Shown one piece after another: positions 37,242-45,773 of a DNA stretch of 64,000 nt. The notes under the pieces are model-generated. The model made no database searches and was not told where the DNA came from. It was given only the letters and a program-made list of their open reading frames with translations. This DNA is from Rhizobium binae. Its GTDB lineage: Bacteria > Pseudomonadota > Alphaproteobacteria > Rhizobiales > Rhizobiaceae. The stretch spans positions 313,001 to 377,000 of the forward strand of contig NZ_CP071604.1 of the NCBI RefSeq assembly GCF_017357225.1. The letters run 5' to 3'. The position numbers and the translations under genes are program-made. Every line of letters starts with the position of its first letter. Within the stretch, counting starts at the first letter, position 1.

Positions 37242-38318
37242 ATGACGACGATATCGCAATCGGTTCGGAATTTCGAGACCTGGCTGGCCAGCGAACTCGG
37301 CGGCGATCTAGTCACGGACGATCTCCTGGAAAAGCACGAGAAGATGCGCGGCGACGATTTCGTCTTCCTGCGCGCCACCTTTTGGCGCTGGTGCGAGATC
37401 ATCCTCGATATCTGCCCGGAACTCGGCCGTGCGCCCGAGGTGCTGGCGATCGGCGATACGCATCTGGAGAATTTCGGCACCTGGCGCGACAGCGAGGGCC
37501 GGCTCGTCTGGGGCGTCAATGATTTCGACGATGCCGCGGTGATGCCCTATGCGCTGGATCTCGTTCGCCTTGCGGCAAGCGCCATCCTGGCGCGCGGGGA
37601 TGACGGTCCCTCGGTCCGCATGATCGGTGAGCTGATCCTCGGCGGTTATCGCAGAGGTCTTGAAAATCCGCTGCCGATCATCCTCGAACGCGACCATAAA
37701 TGGCTGCGCAAGGCGTTGATGCTGCCGAATTCGGAACGGCGGGAATTCTGGGAAAAATACGAGATGTTGCCTACGGGCAAGACGAAGGCGCCGGCTGCCT
37801 ATATCGAGGCCCTTTCCCACGCATTGCCATCGGGATCGGGACCTTTCACGGCCAAGCCGCGAAGCGCCGGCACCGGCAGCCTCGGCCGCCCGCGCTTCGT
37901 CGCCTATGCCGAATGGCAGGGCGGGCCGGTCTTGCGCGAGGCGAAGGCGCTGGTGCCGTCGGCCTGGTCGCTTCGCCACAGGCCGCTTGATGGGGCGATC
38001 CGCGCGGGTGAAATCGCGGCCGGCCGGGCGCGCTCGGCCGATCCTCACTATGGCGTCTACGGCCGCATCCTGGTGCGCCGGCTCTCGCCGAACAGCCGCA
38101 AGATCGAGATCGACAAGCATCCGGAGATCCTGCTTTCGCCGACAATGCTCGAATTGATGGGCTTCGAGATTGCCAACTGCCATTCCGATGATGCGGCGGC
38201 GGCCGCGGCAATCCATCGGGACGTGCAGATGCGGGGACCCGAATGGCTGCATGAGGCGGCGAGGGCCGCGGCATCGAGCGTCAGCGCCGAGCAGAAGGCC
38301 TATGCGCGCGCCCGATGA
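37242..38318 (+). CDS. DUF2252-family protein
   Basis: A 358-residue protein of the DUF2252 family, distantly related to kinase-like/aminoglycoside-phosphotransferase folds. Supporting motifs: IGDTHLENFGTW (catalytic-loop-like) and VWGVNDFDDAAVMPYALDLVRLA (DFD metal-site-like). Function unknown. The start is uncertain: ATG 37242 with GAGGGAAA 12 bases upstream, or ATG 37221 without a site. The 3' end overlaps the convergent DUF1513 gene by 19 bases. Confidence 0.8.
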   Translation: MTTISQSVRNFETWLASELGGDLVTDDLLEKHEKMRGDDFVFLRATFWRWCEIILDICPELGRAPEVLAIGDTHLENFGTWRDSEGRLVWGVNDFDDAAVMPYALDLVRLAASAILARGDDGPSVRMIGELILGGYRRGLENPLPIILERDHKWLRKALMLPNSERREFWEKYEMLPTGKTKAPAAYIEALSHALPSGSGPFTAKPRSAGTGSLGRPRFVAYAEWQGGPVLREAKALVPSAWSLRHRPLDGAIRAGEIAAGRARSADPHYGVYGRILVRRLSPNSRKIEIDKHPEILLSPTMLELMGFEIANCHSDDAAAAAAIHRDVQMRGPEWLHEAARAAASSVSAEQKAYARAR

Positions 38319-39397
38319 GAGACCCGGACGATGTGCTGATCCCAGGCGACATCGCTGCGGGTCGACAGGAAATCGCCGTCATAGGAGGAGACGGCAAAGC
38401 CATCTTTTGCCGGCGCGATGCCGGCGGCCTCCGGAACGGCGCTCTCGGCCAGAACCTTGCCCGTTCTTGCATCGATGGTCACCGAGGCGCCGCCCTTCGG
38501 CGAGGTGATGCCGACGAGACCCTCGCTGCGGTTGACGGCGATCGCCCCGACATAGTTGGCGAGCCTGCGCGTCGTCTCCTCCGGCAGCGCGACGAAGGAA
38601 AGATCCTCGCCCTTGGCGAAATGGCCGACGAGCGGCGGCAAGTCCTTGCGGTGGCCTTCGTACTGGCAGGCGAACCAGATGCGGCCCTCGCCGTCGAGGT
38701 CCACATGGCGGGTCGACAGCTGCGACCATTCGGCCGGCAGCACGTGTTTTTCGATCAAGGCGCCCGTCGCCGCGTCGATCAGCGCCAGCGACGGCTGCAT
38801 CGCCCCGAGATTGAGTTTGGTGCGGCCGAAATCCGGATGCGTCTCGATGCCGCCATTGGCGACAATGAGCAGGCGTCCGTCATCGGAAACCGTCATATCG
38901 TGCGGACCGATGCCACAGGTCTCGTATTCGCCGATGCGAGTGAAGCGATCGCTCGCGTCGTAGAGACCGATCATGCCGCGATTGCCGTCGAAATCATTCT
39001 CGCTGGCGTAGAGGATCCGGCCATCGGGCGAGAAGGCGCCGTGCCCGTAGAAATGGCGGTCCTCCCGGGAGTTGATGACGATCGGCTCGCCCTTATCTCG
39101 TGGATCGAAGATCATCGCATAGGTGCCCGGCCGGCGCGCGAAGGCGACGGTCTTGCCGGTGGCGGCGCTGAAGGCCATACCGTGGGCGCGGGCGGGAAGC
39201 GCCACCTGATCGATGATCTCGCCGCGCTCGGTCACGGTCGCGATGGCAAAGGAACCGTTTGCCGTGCGAATGCCCGAAGCGTAGACCGCATCGGCCCGTT
39301 CGAGTGCCATTAGCGCTCTTGGCGTCAAGCTCGCGAGGAAAGCGAGCCCTGCCGCCTTGACAAAACTGCGTCGATTGATCAGGGCGCTCCGCATCAT
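38300..39397 (-). CDS. DUF1513-family Tat-exported beta-propeller-like protein
   Basis: A 365-residue periplasmic protein. The N-terminus has a twin-arginine signal, NRRSFVKAAGLAFLASL, fitting export folded, perhaps with a cofactor. The mature part has repeated beta-propeller-like strands with GHGAFSPDGRILYASEND, CGIGPHDMTVSDDGRLLIVANGG and STRHVDLDGEGRIWFA. DUF1513 genes accompany imelysin and di-heme genes, as here; it starts 4 bases after the imelysin stop. Role in iron handling is inferred from the operon. Confidence 0.85.
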   Translation of the reverse strand: MMRSALINRRSFVKAAGLAFLASLTPRALMALERADAVYASGIRTANGSFAIATVTERGEIIDQVALPARAHGMAFSAATGKTVAFARRPGTYAMIFDPRDKGEPIVINSREDRHFYGHGAFSPDGRILYASENDFDGNRGMIGLYDASDRFTRIGEYETCGIGPHDMTVSDDGRLLIVANGGIETHPDFGRTKLNLGAMQPSLALIDAATGALIEKHVLPAEWSQLSTRHVDLDGEGRIWFACQYEGHRKDLPPLVGHFAKGEDLSFVALPEETTRRLANYVGAIAVNRSEGLVGITSPKGGASVTIDARTGKVLAESAVPEAAGIAPAKDGFAVSSYDGDFLSTRSDVAWDQHIVRVSHRARA

Positions 39398-39401
39398 CGC
39401 T

Positions 39402-40502
39402 TCAGTCTCCGTCCGAAAAGGAAAAGCCGGCCGAAAGTCCGATGGCCGCGCCATAGTCGTCGCTGATCCGGGTGATCAGATCACGGCTTTCGGCCAAAAG
39501 CGTGTCGAGCTTGGCTTTTTCGGCATCGCTGGTGGCGGCGTCCATATCGGGATTGAGTTTCGGCACGCTGTCGAGCAGCGATTTGAAGTCCTCGTCGATC
39601 GAAGCGGCAATCGATCGTTTGTCCGGCGGCAGAAGCTCGGCCATGCCAGCCTTCTGCCAGAGCGTGCGCAGGCCCTCCAGATTGGCGGCAATCGACTTCC
39701 AGGTATTTTTCGAACGCCAGTAGATCGCCATTCGCGGTCGCGGCGGGGTATCCTTGCCCTTGTAGAACTGTTCCAGCCTTTGGTCGCGGACATTCTCGGC
39801 ACCGTGGACGAGAATGCCGAGCAGCGCGGTCGCGGCCTCCTTGTTGTCCATGAAATCGTTGCTCTGCGGGCCAGGATGTTTCCAGCTCGCCTGCACCCCG
39901 TCCGGCTTTTCCCAGGCAGCGACGACTTCGCCGGCCTCGCGCTGGATATTGCCGGCGACGGCGGCGCCATAAAGGCAGCGGAAGCCGCCCTTCTGACCGA
40001 CAAGATTTTCCGAGCCGTTGCCGTAGAGCACGTATTCCAGGGCCGTCAGGCCCTGCAGCGCCACGCTCTTGCCGGCGATCGCATCGACCGTCGCATCCTT
40101 CGGATCGGCCTTGGCGATCAGCGCCTGCACCTGCTTCAGGCCGACGCCCTTGCGGTCGGGATAAAACAGGATGTGCTCGAAGAGATTGTCCTGGATGACG
40201 GGCCCGGTCTGGACGATCTCGATGATCGACCAGTAGCGGATCGTATCGTCGAAAGCCGATTTCGCCTTGTCGAGCGTCTGCTGCGTGCCGCCGTCGCAGA
40301 GATCCTTCATTGCCGTCGTCAGCCGGGCGGCCGATTGCTGCATGTTGCGATAGCCGGGGCGGATCACTTCGTCGACGGCGCGCTGCATGACGGCGGGAAC
40401 GGCATCCTCGTTCAGCCCTGCCGGAGGAGCAGCGGTCTGGGCAGCCGCTGATGTGGCAAGGCCGATCAGAGTGAGGCAGAGCAGGGGGTGCCAAAGGCGC
40501 AT
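39402..40502 (-). CDS. Imelysin-family periplasmic protein
   Basis: A 366-residue imelysin-like (M75) protein with a signal peptide (MRLWHPLLCLTLIGLATSAAAQ). Two helical repeats; GLTALEYVLYG corresponds to the GxHxxE site but without its histidine. Its ATG and the stop of the di-heme gene share one base (TGATG at 40504-40500), so translation is coupled. Imelysins act in periplasmic iron uptake with EfeO-like partners. An upstream in-frame TTG at 40505 is less likely. Confidence 0.88.
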   Translation of the reverse strand: MRLWHPLLCLTLIGLATSAAAQTAAPPAGLNEDAVPAVMQRAVDEVIRPGYRNMQQSAARLTTAMKDLCDGGTQQTLDKAKSAFDDTIRYWSIIEIVQTGPVIQDNLFEHILFYPDRKGVGLKQVQALIAKADPKDATVDAIAGKSVALQGLTALEYVLYGNGSENLVGQKGGFRCLYGAAVAGNIQREAGEVVAAWEKPDGVQASWKHPGPQSNDFMDNKEAATALLGILVHGAENVRDQRLEQFYKGKDTPPRPRMAIYWRSKNTWKSIAANLEGLRTLWQKAGMAELLPPDKRSIAASIDEDFKSLLDSVPKLNPDMDAATSDAEKAKLDTLLAESRDLITRISDDYGAAIGLSAGFSFSDGD

Positions 40503-42088
40503 CAAAGTGACTCCAGGAAAGTAATCAGGGCCGCCCTGTCGTCTTTTGACAGGGCGGAGAAAGCGTTGCGGGCCTTTTCAGCTTCGCCGCCGTGCCAGAG
40601 GACCGCCTCGGTGAGATCCCGCGCACGACCGTCATGCAGGAAAAAACTGTGTCCGCTGACCGTCCGGGTCAGTCCTATACCCCATAGCGGTGGCGTACGC
40701 CATTCACGTCCGCTTGCAAGTCCGACCTGCTGCCCGTCGGCAAGTCCGTCACCCATGTCATGCAAGAGAAAGTCGGAATAGGGCCAGATCAGCTGGAAGG
40801 ATTGCGCCTTCTCAGGCGAATCCCTGCGGGTGACGAATTTCGGCACATGGCAGGAAACGCAGCCGGTTTCGTAGAAAATCCGCTTGCCCTTCAGCGTTTC
40901 GGGGAAACTTGCCTTGCGGCGCGCCGGAACGGCAAGATTTTCGGAATAGAAGGTCACGAGATCGAGAATGGGACCCGGCGCTTCTTCCTCGCCCAGCCGT
41001 TTTTGCACACCGGTCGGCATAGCGAGGCATTTTTCCTCCGCCTTGGTGCAATCGCCGTGCGCTTTCGGGTGATCGGGGGTCGAGATGCCGATATCATTGG
41101 CAAAGGCGTCGGCATTCTGATCGCGCACCGTGGCGTTCTGTGCCTTCCAGCCGAAGCGGCCGAGCGCGATCTCGCCGCTGCGGTGATCGCGGACGATCGC
41201 CGCCTTGCCGGAGATACCGTCGCCATTGGCGTCGTCAGGGTCGGCATGGGCAAGGATATCGGCCTCTGGGATCGCCTCGATCAGCCCGAGGCCGATCATG
41301 GCCGGAGCGACACGCGCCGAGATCGTCGTCGAAGCATCGAGTGGTCCATAGGCCAGCTTGGTTGCCGCGTAATGCGGCCGGCGCAGCGACACGGTCTCGC
41401 CGTCGCCAAGCGCTACCGTCTGCTCATCATAGCGGATCGTCATCCGGCCTTCGGCGGCAAGGCCGGGAACGGCAAGGTCCTGCAGCTGATGGCCATAGAC
41501 CGGATCGGGGAAATTGAGAATGTCGGCGCTTGCGATCGCCTTTTCTTCTTCCGGCGTCCTGGCTGCGCGGGAAAGCCGCAGGAACATCGAGACGGCGCTC
41601 GGCCCCCCTTCCGGCGGTTTGCCGCGGCCATCATTGACGTGACAGCTCATGCAGGAGCGAGCGTTGAAGAGCGGCCCGAGCCCATCGGAGGCCTGGGTCG
41701 AGGAGGGCGAGGAAACCCAGAGCTTGCGGAAGAGCGCATTGCCGAGCTTGAAATTCTGCTCTTCCTCGAAGGGAATATTGGCCGAAATATGCGAGAAGCT
41801 GTCTTCGGTGACCGGATCGACCGATGTCGCGCCGCCCGCCTGCATCGCTTCATATTGTTCGGCCCTGGAAAAATCCGCCGTCGGCCGCGTCACGTCGGCG
41901 ACGCGTTTGAGATCGGTCTCGGAAAGGTCGGCGCTTTTCGGCGGAAGATCGAAACCGGTGGCGATCGTTGCGGGCGCTACAGCAAGGGCGGCGTAACCGG
42001 CGACGCGGAGGGAGAGACGGAATCTTGAGATGAGGCGATGAACGCGAGCGGCAAGCTCGACGGTGCTGACCCGCGCTTCCCTTTCCAC
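40502..42088 (-). CDS. Di-heme oxidoreductase (DUF1111, thiol oxidoreductase-like)
   Basis: A 528-residue c-type cytochrome with two CxxCH haem sites, CMSCH (ARSCMSCHVNDG) and CVSCH (GCVSCHVPKF), and other conserved parts such as RFGWKAQNATVRDQ and TPPLWGIGLT. The N-terminus is a signal-like hydrophobic stretch ([15 protein letters not shown]), so it is periplasmic. The start is set at GTG 42088 because the open frame upstream runs through an intergenic repeat. It probably passes electrons to, or oxidises, a partner of the imelysins. Confidence 0.85.
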   Translation of the reverse strand: MEREARVSTVELAARVHRLISRFRLSLRVAGYAALAVAPATIATGFDLPPKSADLSETDLKRVADVTRPTADFSRAEQYEAMQAGGATSVDPVTEDSFSHISANIPFEEEQNFKLGNALFRKLWVSSPSSTQASDGLGPLFNARSCMSCHVNDGRGKPPEGGPSAVSMFLRLSRAARTPEEEKAIASADILNFPDPVYGHQLQDLAVPGLAAEGRMTIRYDEQTVALGDGETVSLRRPHYAATKLAYGPLDASTTISARVAPAMIGLGLIEAIPEADILAHADPDDANGDGISGKAAIVRDHRSGEIALGRFGWKAQNATVRDQNADAFANDIGISTPDHPKAHGDCTKAEEKCLAMPTGVQKRLGEEEAPGPILDLVTFYSENLAVPARRKASFPETLKGKRIFYETGCVSCHVPKFVTRRDSPEKAQSFQLIWPYSDFLLHDMGDGLADGQQVGLASGREWRTPPLWGIGLTRTVSGHSFFLHDGRARDLTEAVLWHGGEAEKARNAFSALSKDDRAALITFLESL

Positions 42089-42089
42089 G

Positions 42090-42261
42090 CCCTCATTCCC
42101 TTCCTCGGGCTTAACCCGAGGGATGTCACAAGAATCCAGTGCGCCCAGGTCCTTGGGCGCGCAAGACTCCCCCTTGATCGAGTCATTCACGGCGCGGACG
42201 CGCCGTGGCTGGATTCCTGTGACGTCCCCAGGGCAAAGCCCTGAGGCCACAGGAATGGGGG
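42090..42261. repeat. Composite inverted intergenic element
   Basis: Two copies of a ~50-bp sequence face each other: 42090-42139 (CCTCATTCC ... GTCACAAGAATCCAG) and 42209-42261 (CTGGATTCCTGTGAC ... AGGAATGGGG). Each contains its own hairpin (CTCGGG/CCCGAG; AGGGC/GCCCT). Between them are GCGCCCA/TGGGCGC (42141-42160) and GGCGCG/CGCGCC (42191-42204). It is a mosaic element of the RIME kind found in rhizobia. It lies between two co-directional genes of the imelysin operon. Confidence 0.75.
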
Positions 42262-42320
42262 AGGCAATAGACGGCATTTCAGAGTCCGGGCCGCTCCGAT
42301 TGAAGCGGCCCGCCTTTTGC

Positions 42321-43595
42321 TTATTTGAAGACGGCGTTAGGATTATCCAAGCTGTCGGAACCTTCAAGCTGAACCGTGCCGAGATCGAGTGCGGCAACAA
42401 CGCGCTGGATCGATTTCGTCTGGTCGATCAGCCCGTCGATGGCGGCCTGGACGACGGCGTTGCCTTCCTTGTTGCCTTCGCCGATCATCTGGTCGTACTT
42501 CTCGACCGTCTCGCCGCGCTTGGCCATGGCGTTCATCGCATCGAGCGTCTTGTTGAGCTTGCCTTCCAGCTCCGCATCGAGCGCCTTGTCCTTGGCGGCT
42601 ACGAGGTCGTGCAGCGATGGGCCGCTGAGCTTGGTGCCGTCGACGCGGGTATAGTTGCCAGTATAGGCGGCGGCGATGCCGATGGCGTCGTTGAGATGCG
42701 AATTATAGGTGTTGTCGGAGAAGCAATCATGCTCTTCCTCCGGATCGTGCAGCAGCAGGCCGAGCTTCATGCGCTCGCCGGCAAGCTCGCCATAGGAGAG
42801 TGAGCCCATGCCCGTCAGGATCGCGACGAGGCCGGCCTTCGGATCAGCTTCGACGTTCTTGGTCGCTGCCCCGTCCGGCTTCCAGTTGTTGGTCATTTCC
42901 TGCAGGTCGGAAACCAGCAGGGTGGAGGCGGACTTCAGATATTCGGCGCGACGGTCGCAATTGCCGTGCGTGCAGTTCTTCAGGTCGTAATCCGTGGCCG
43001 GGCGGTTGCCGGCGCCGGGTCCCGTGCCGTTCAGATCCTGGCCCCAGAGCAGGAATTCGATGGCGTGGTAGCCGGTCGCGACATTGGCTTCGATGCCGCC
43101 GGCCTCGGCAAGCGTGCCGGAGAGGAATTCCGGCGTCAGCTTGGAGGCGTCGACATCCTTGCCGTCGATCTTGATCGTCTTGTTGGCGATGACATTGGCG
43201 ACATAGAGGGAGTTTTCGTCGCTCTCGGTGCCGTAGGAGGGGTCGACATAGTCGATCAGGCCTTCATCGAGCGGCCAGGCGTTGACCTTGCCTTCCCACT
43301 CGTCGACAACAGGATTGCCGAAGCGATAGACTTCGGTCTGTTGGTAGGGAACGCGCGCCTTGATCCAGGCATCCCGGGCCGCCTTCAGCGTTTCGTCGGT
43401 CGGCGCCTTCAGAAAGGCGTCGATGGCGGCATCAAGCGCCTTTGCCGTCGTCAGCGAGTCTTCGTATTTCGCATGCGCCACATCGGCATAGTGTTTCACC
43501 ACGGCGGCAGCATCGGTCTCGGCCTGCGCGGGAAGGGTGAGCAGGGCTGCGGGGGCGATCGCCAGCACGGCTGCGCGGAATTTATTGAGCTTCAT
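42321..43595 (-). CDS. Imelysin-family protein, IrpA type
   Basis: A 424-residue periplasmic imelysin. Signal peptide LAIAPAALLTLPAQA; the GxHxxE motif is intact in VATGYHAIEFLLWGQDLNG. Other conserved parts: YRFGNPVVDEWEG, LIDYVDPSYGTE, LGLLLHDPEEEHDCFSDNT. It belongs to the iron-regulated protein A group. The ATG at 43595 has GGAGAGG upstream. First gene of the operon, behind palindromic repeats and an Irr-box-like sequence. No gene symbol assigned because function is inferred. Confidence 0.88.
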   Translation of the reverse strand: MKLNKFRAAVLAIAPAALLTLPAQAETDAAAVVKHYADVAHAKYEDSLTTAKALDAAIDAFLKAPTDETLKAARDAWIKARVPYQQTEVYRFGNPVVDEWEGKVNAWPLDEGLIDYVDPSYGTESDENSLYVANVIANKTIKIDGKDVDASKLTPEFLSGTLAEAGGIEANVATGYHAIEFLLWGQDLNGTGPGAGNRPATDYDLKNCTHGNCDRRAEYLKSASTLLVSDLQEMTNNWKPDGAATKNVEADPKAGLVAILTGMGSLSYGELAGERMKLGLLLHDPEEEHDCFSDNTYNSHLNDAIGIAAAYTGNYTRVDGTKLSGPSLHDLVAAKDKALDAELEGKLNKTLDAMNAMAKRGETVEKYDQMIGEGNKEGNAVVQAAIDGLIDQTKSIQRVVAALDLGTVQLEGSDSLDNPNAVFK

Positions 43596-43625
43596 AATCC
43601 TCTCCTGTGACGGATCGTCCGTCGA

Positions 43626-43729
43626 GCGCATCGGCCCGAAATCGGAATCGGATTTCGGAAAGCACGATGCGCCAATTCAAAAATGTTACAGCGTCCTTTG
43701 CGCGTCTGATAAGACGCGCAGCGCTGTAA
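43626..43729. repeat. Rhizobial double palindrome upstream of the imelysin operon
   Basis: Two palindromes in tandem. The first has arms GCGCATCG (43626-43633) / CGATGCGC (43665-43672) around AAATC/GATTT. The second has TTACAGCG (43686-43693) / CGCTGTAA (43722-43729) around TGCGCGTCT-GATA-AGACGCGCA. This form is familiar from many rhizobial intergenic regions. It lies in the leader of the imelysin operon. Confidence 0.7.
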
Positions 43730-43777
43730 TCGGCCCCGTCTCTTCGCGCAAAAGTAAACTGGTGTCAAACACTCTAG

Positions 43778-43794
43778 TTTGGAATTATTTTAAG
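43778..43794. promoter_or_regulatory. Candidate Irr box (iron control element)
   Basis: TTTGGAATTATTTTAAG matches the ICE consensus TTTAGAA-N3-TTCTAAA at 11 of 14 fixed positions. It lies 183 bases upstream of the imelysin start. Iron control of the operon is inferred. Confidence 0.4.
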
Positions 43795-43894
43795 GACGGA
43801 GACGGGGATACGCCCCTCTTTCGGGGGCATTGCCTGAAAGATTAGCGCGCTGCCCTATTGCCGAGCGGCAGCCTGACGTCTTCGGCTGGCGACG

Positions 43895-45184
43895 TCAGCC
43901 CTTGCGCTGCATGCGGCAGAAGAAGAAGCCGTCTGTGTCGGTGGAAGCCGGGGTCAGCGTCACCGTCAGGGCGTCGGACGAGTGCGGCCGCGGGGCATCT
44001 CTGCCGAAGAGCGCGTCCCAGTCGGGCAAGGCGCTGACGATCTGGAAATCGGGATTGTCGGCGGCGAAGCGGCGCACCTGCTCCTCGTTTTCCTGAGGCA
44101 GAACCGAGCAGGTGACATAGATCAACTCGCCGCCCGGTCTGATGAAGCCGCTCGCCTGCGCCAGCGCGTCCTGCTGCTGGGCTGTCCGTTCGTCGAGGTT
44201 CTTCGCCGTCAGCCGCCATTTCGTATCGGGGCGGCGGCGCCATGTGCCGGTGCCGGTACAGGGCGCGTCGACCAGCACCTTGTCGCAGCGCCCGGCAAGG
44301 CCGGAAAGCCCTCGGGCGTCGTCATGCACCTGGACATTGCGCGTGCCCGCCCGCTTCAGCCGCTCGATGATCGGCGCCAGCCGCTTCCGGTCGGCGTCAT
44401 AGGCGTGAACCTGTCCCTTGTTCTGCATGGCGGCCGCCATGGCGAGCGTCTTGCCGCCGCCGCCGGCGCAATAGTCGAGAATCTGCTCACCGTCCCTGGC
44501 GAGCACCAGGTCGGCGACGATCTGCGAACCCTCATCCTGAACTTCGAACCAGCCTTTCTGGAACGAAAGCTCGGCTGTCACGTTGGGAAGGCGCGAGGCG
44601 CCTTCGCCGGCGGCAATCCGGATGCCGTAGCGGGCAATCTTCGCAGCACGCGCGCCGGCGCGTTCGAGCGCCTTGACGGCCTTGTCGCGGGAGGACTTCA
44701 GGATGTTGGCGCGCAGATCGAGTGTCGGGCGCGCCGCGAGCGCCTGTGCCTCGGCAAGCCAGTCGGCGCCGAAGGCCTGTTCGAAGGAGGGTTGGATCCA
44801 CTCGGGAATATCGCCGCGGATATGCGGCGGCGCGTCGTCGAGCGAGCGGCTTGCAAAGGCGGCGAGGGCATCAGCTGCAAGCGGCGGCGGCGCAAACTTG
44901 TCGTCGGCCAGTTCGGCGGCAAGGCGATCGGGCGTGAAGCCCCATTGGCGGAACATGACGGCGTGGGCGATGGCCGCAGCGCTGTCGTCATCCATCAGCC
45001 AGGCATGAGAGAGCCGCATGCGCAAGGCGTCATAGACGATATTGCCGATCGCCGCACGATCGCCGGAACCGGCGAAGCGGTGCGCAAGGCCCCAGTCCTT
45101 GAGCGCGTCGGCGACGGGCCGCTTGCGGGCATCGATATCCGCGAGCACAGAAATCGCCCCTTCGAGGCGGCCGCCCAGACGCAT
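43895..45184 (-). CDS. RsmB/NOP-family RNA (cytosine-5) methyltransferase
   Basis: SAM-dependent m5C methyltransferase, 429 residues. N-terminal NusB-like helical region (about 1-130), then a Rossmann methyltransferase domain: LDYCAGGGGKTLAMAA (SAM site), VLVDAPCTGTGTWRRRPD (motif IV Cys) and VTCSVLPQENEEQV (motif VI catalytic Cys). It methylates rRNA or tRNA; the exact target cannot be read. ATG 45184 follows GGAGAT. A perfect 8-bp hairpin CTGACGTC/GACGTCAG (43873-43898) covers the stop codon. Confidence 0.9.
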   Translation of the reverse strand: MRLGGRLEGAISVLADIDARKRPVADALKDWGLAHRFAGSGDRAAIGNIVYDALRMRLSHAWLMDDDSAAAIAHAVMFRQWGFTPDRLAAELADDKFAPPPLAADALAAFASRSLDDAPPHIRGDIPEWIQPSFEQAFGADWLAEAQALAARPTLDLRANILKSSRDKAVKALERAGARAAKIARYGIRIAAGEGASRLPNVTAELSFQKGWFEVQDEGSQIVADLVLARDGEQILDYCAGGGGKTLAMAAAMQNKGQVHAYDADRKRLAPIIERLKRAGTRNVQVHDDARGLSGLAGRCDKVLVDAPCTGTGTWRRRPDTKWRLTAKNLDERTAQQQDALAQASGFIRPGGELIYVTCSVLPQENEEQVRRFAADNPDFQIVSALPDWDALFGRDAPRPHSSDALTVTLTPASTDTDGFFFCRMQRKG

Positions 45185-45327
45185 TACATATCTCCTGTTG
45201 CCGTGACGTGTGAACGATCCGCACACAGGCCGGGCGGATTGTCGACAAGTTTCAACCGCGTGGTAACCGCGATTGGCGGCAAGAGCAAGCGCCGGTCAGG
45301 GCGCAGCCGGTTGTGCGGCGCCGTGCG

Positions 45328-45426
45328 CCTCAGCTGATCACCTCGGTTGTCAGCCTCAGCTGATCACCTCGGCTGTCAGCTTTTAGCTGATCATTTCGGT
45401 TGTCAGCCTCTCAGCTGATCACCTGG
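45328..45426. repeat. 26-27 bp tandem repeat derived from the rlpA 3' end
   Basis: Three direct copies (45328-45353, 45354-45379, 45380-45406) and a partial fourth (45407-45426). Each contains AGCTGATCA; the fourth is the real end of the rlpA gene (codons for Q-V-I-S-stop). Copies 1 and 2 differ at one base, copy 3 is more diverged. Confidence 0.85.
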
Positions 45427-45773
45427 TAGCAGACCTTCGCCGTGCCCGAGCTCACCATGCCGATATTCTGTGCGGCGGCGCGCGACAGATCGAGGACGCG
45501 TCCACGAATGAACGGACCGCGATCATTGATGCGGACGACGACGCTGCGGCCATTGTTGCGGTTGGTGACCTTCACCTTGGTGCCGAACGCCAGCGAACGA
45601 TGCGCGGCAGTCAAGATGGCCGGGTTCATACGTTCCCCGGAAGCAGTTTTGGAGTGAAGCGCGTACCATGAAGCACCGCCGCAGCCATTCCCAGCATAGC
45701 TCTCCGCCGGAAGCATAGAAGAGCAGGCTGCAATAGTTACGGCAGCGATAATAGAACGACGTATTTTCTTCAA
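45411..45773 (-). CDS. RlpA-family septal ring protein, short form
   Basis: A 120-residue protein with a signal peptide ([21 protein letters not shown]) and a double-psi beta-barrel: [56 protein letters not shown]. RlpA cleaves denuded peptidoglycan strands; this form has no SPOR domain. Start probably TTG 45773 with GAGGGA 9 bases upstream; GTG 45803 is possible. Tandem repeats of its 3' end follow. Confidence 0.85.
   Translation of the reverse strand: MKKIRRSIIAAVTIAACSSMLPAESYAGNGCGGASWYALHSKTASGERMNPAILTAAHRSLAFGTKVKVTNRNNGRSVVVRINDRGPFIRGRVLDLSRAAAQNIGMVSSGTAKVCYQVIS

Noticed and set aside
40760..42028. Plus-strand open frame of 422 codons
   Set aside because: Antisense to the di-heme gene, whose haem motifs are clear.
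42089..42400. Longer N-terminus of the di-heme protein
   Set aside because: The added region is translated intergenic repeat; the signal-like sequence starts after GTG 42088.
43982..45337. Plus-strand open frame of 451 codons
   Set aside because: Antisense to the RsmB-type gene; composition mirrors its codon bias.
45328..45426. Short CRISPR array
   Set aside because: Units are contiguous without spacers and derive from the rlpA end; no cas genes.
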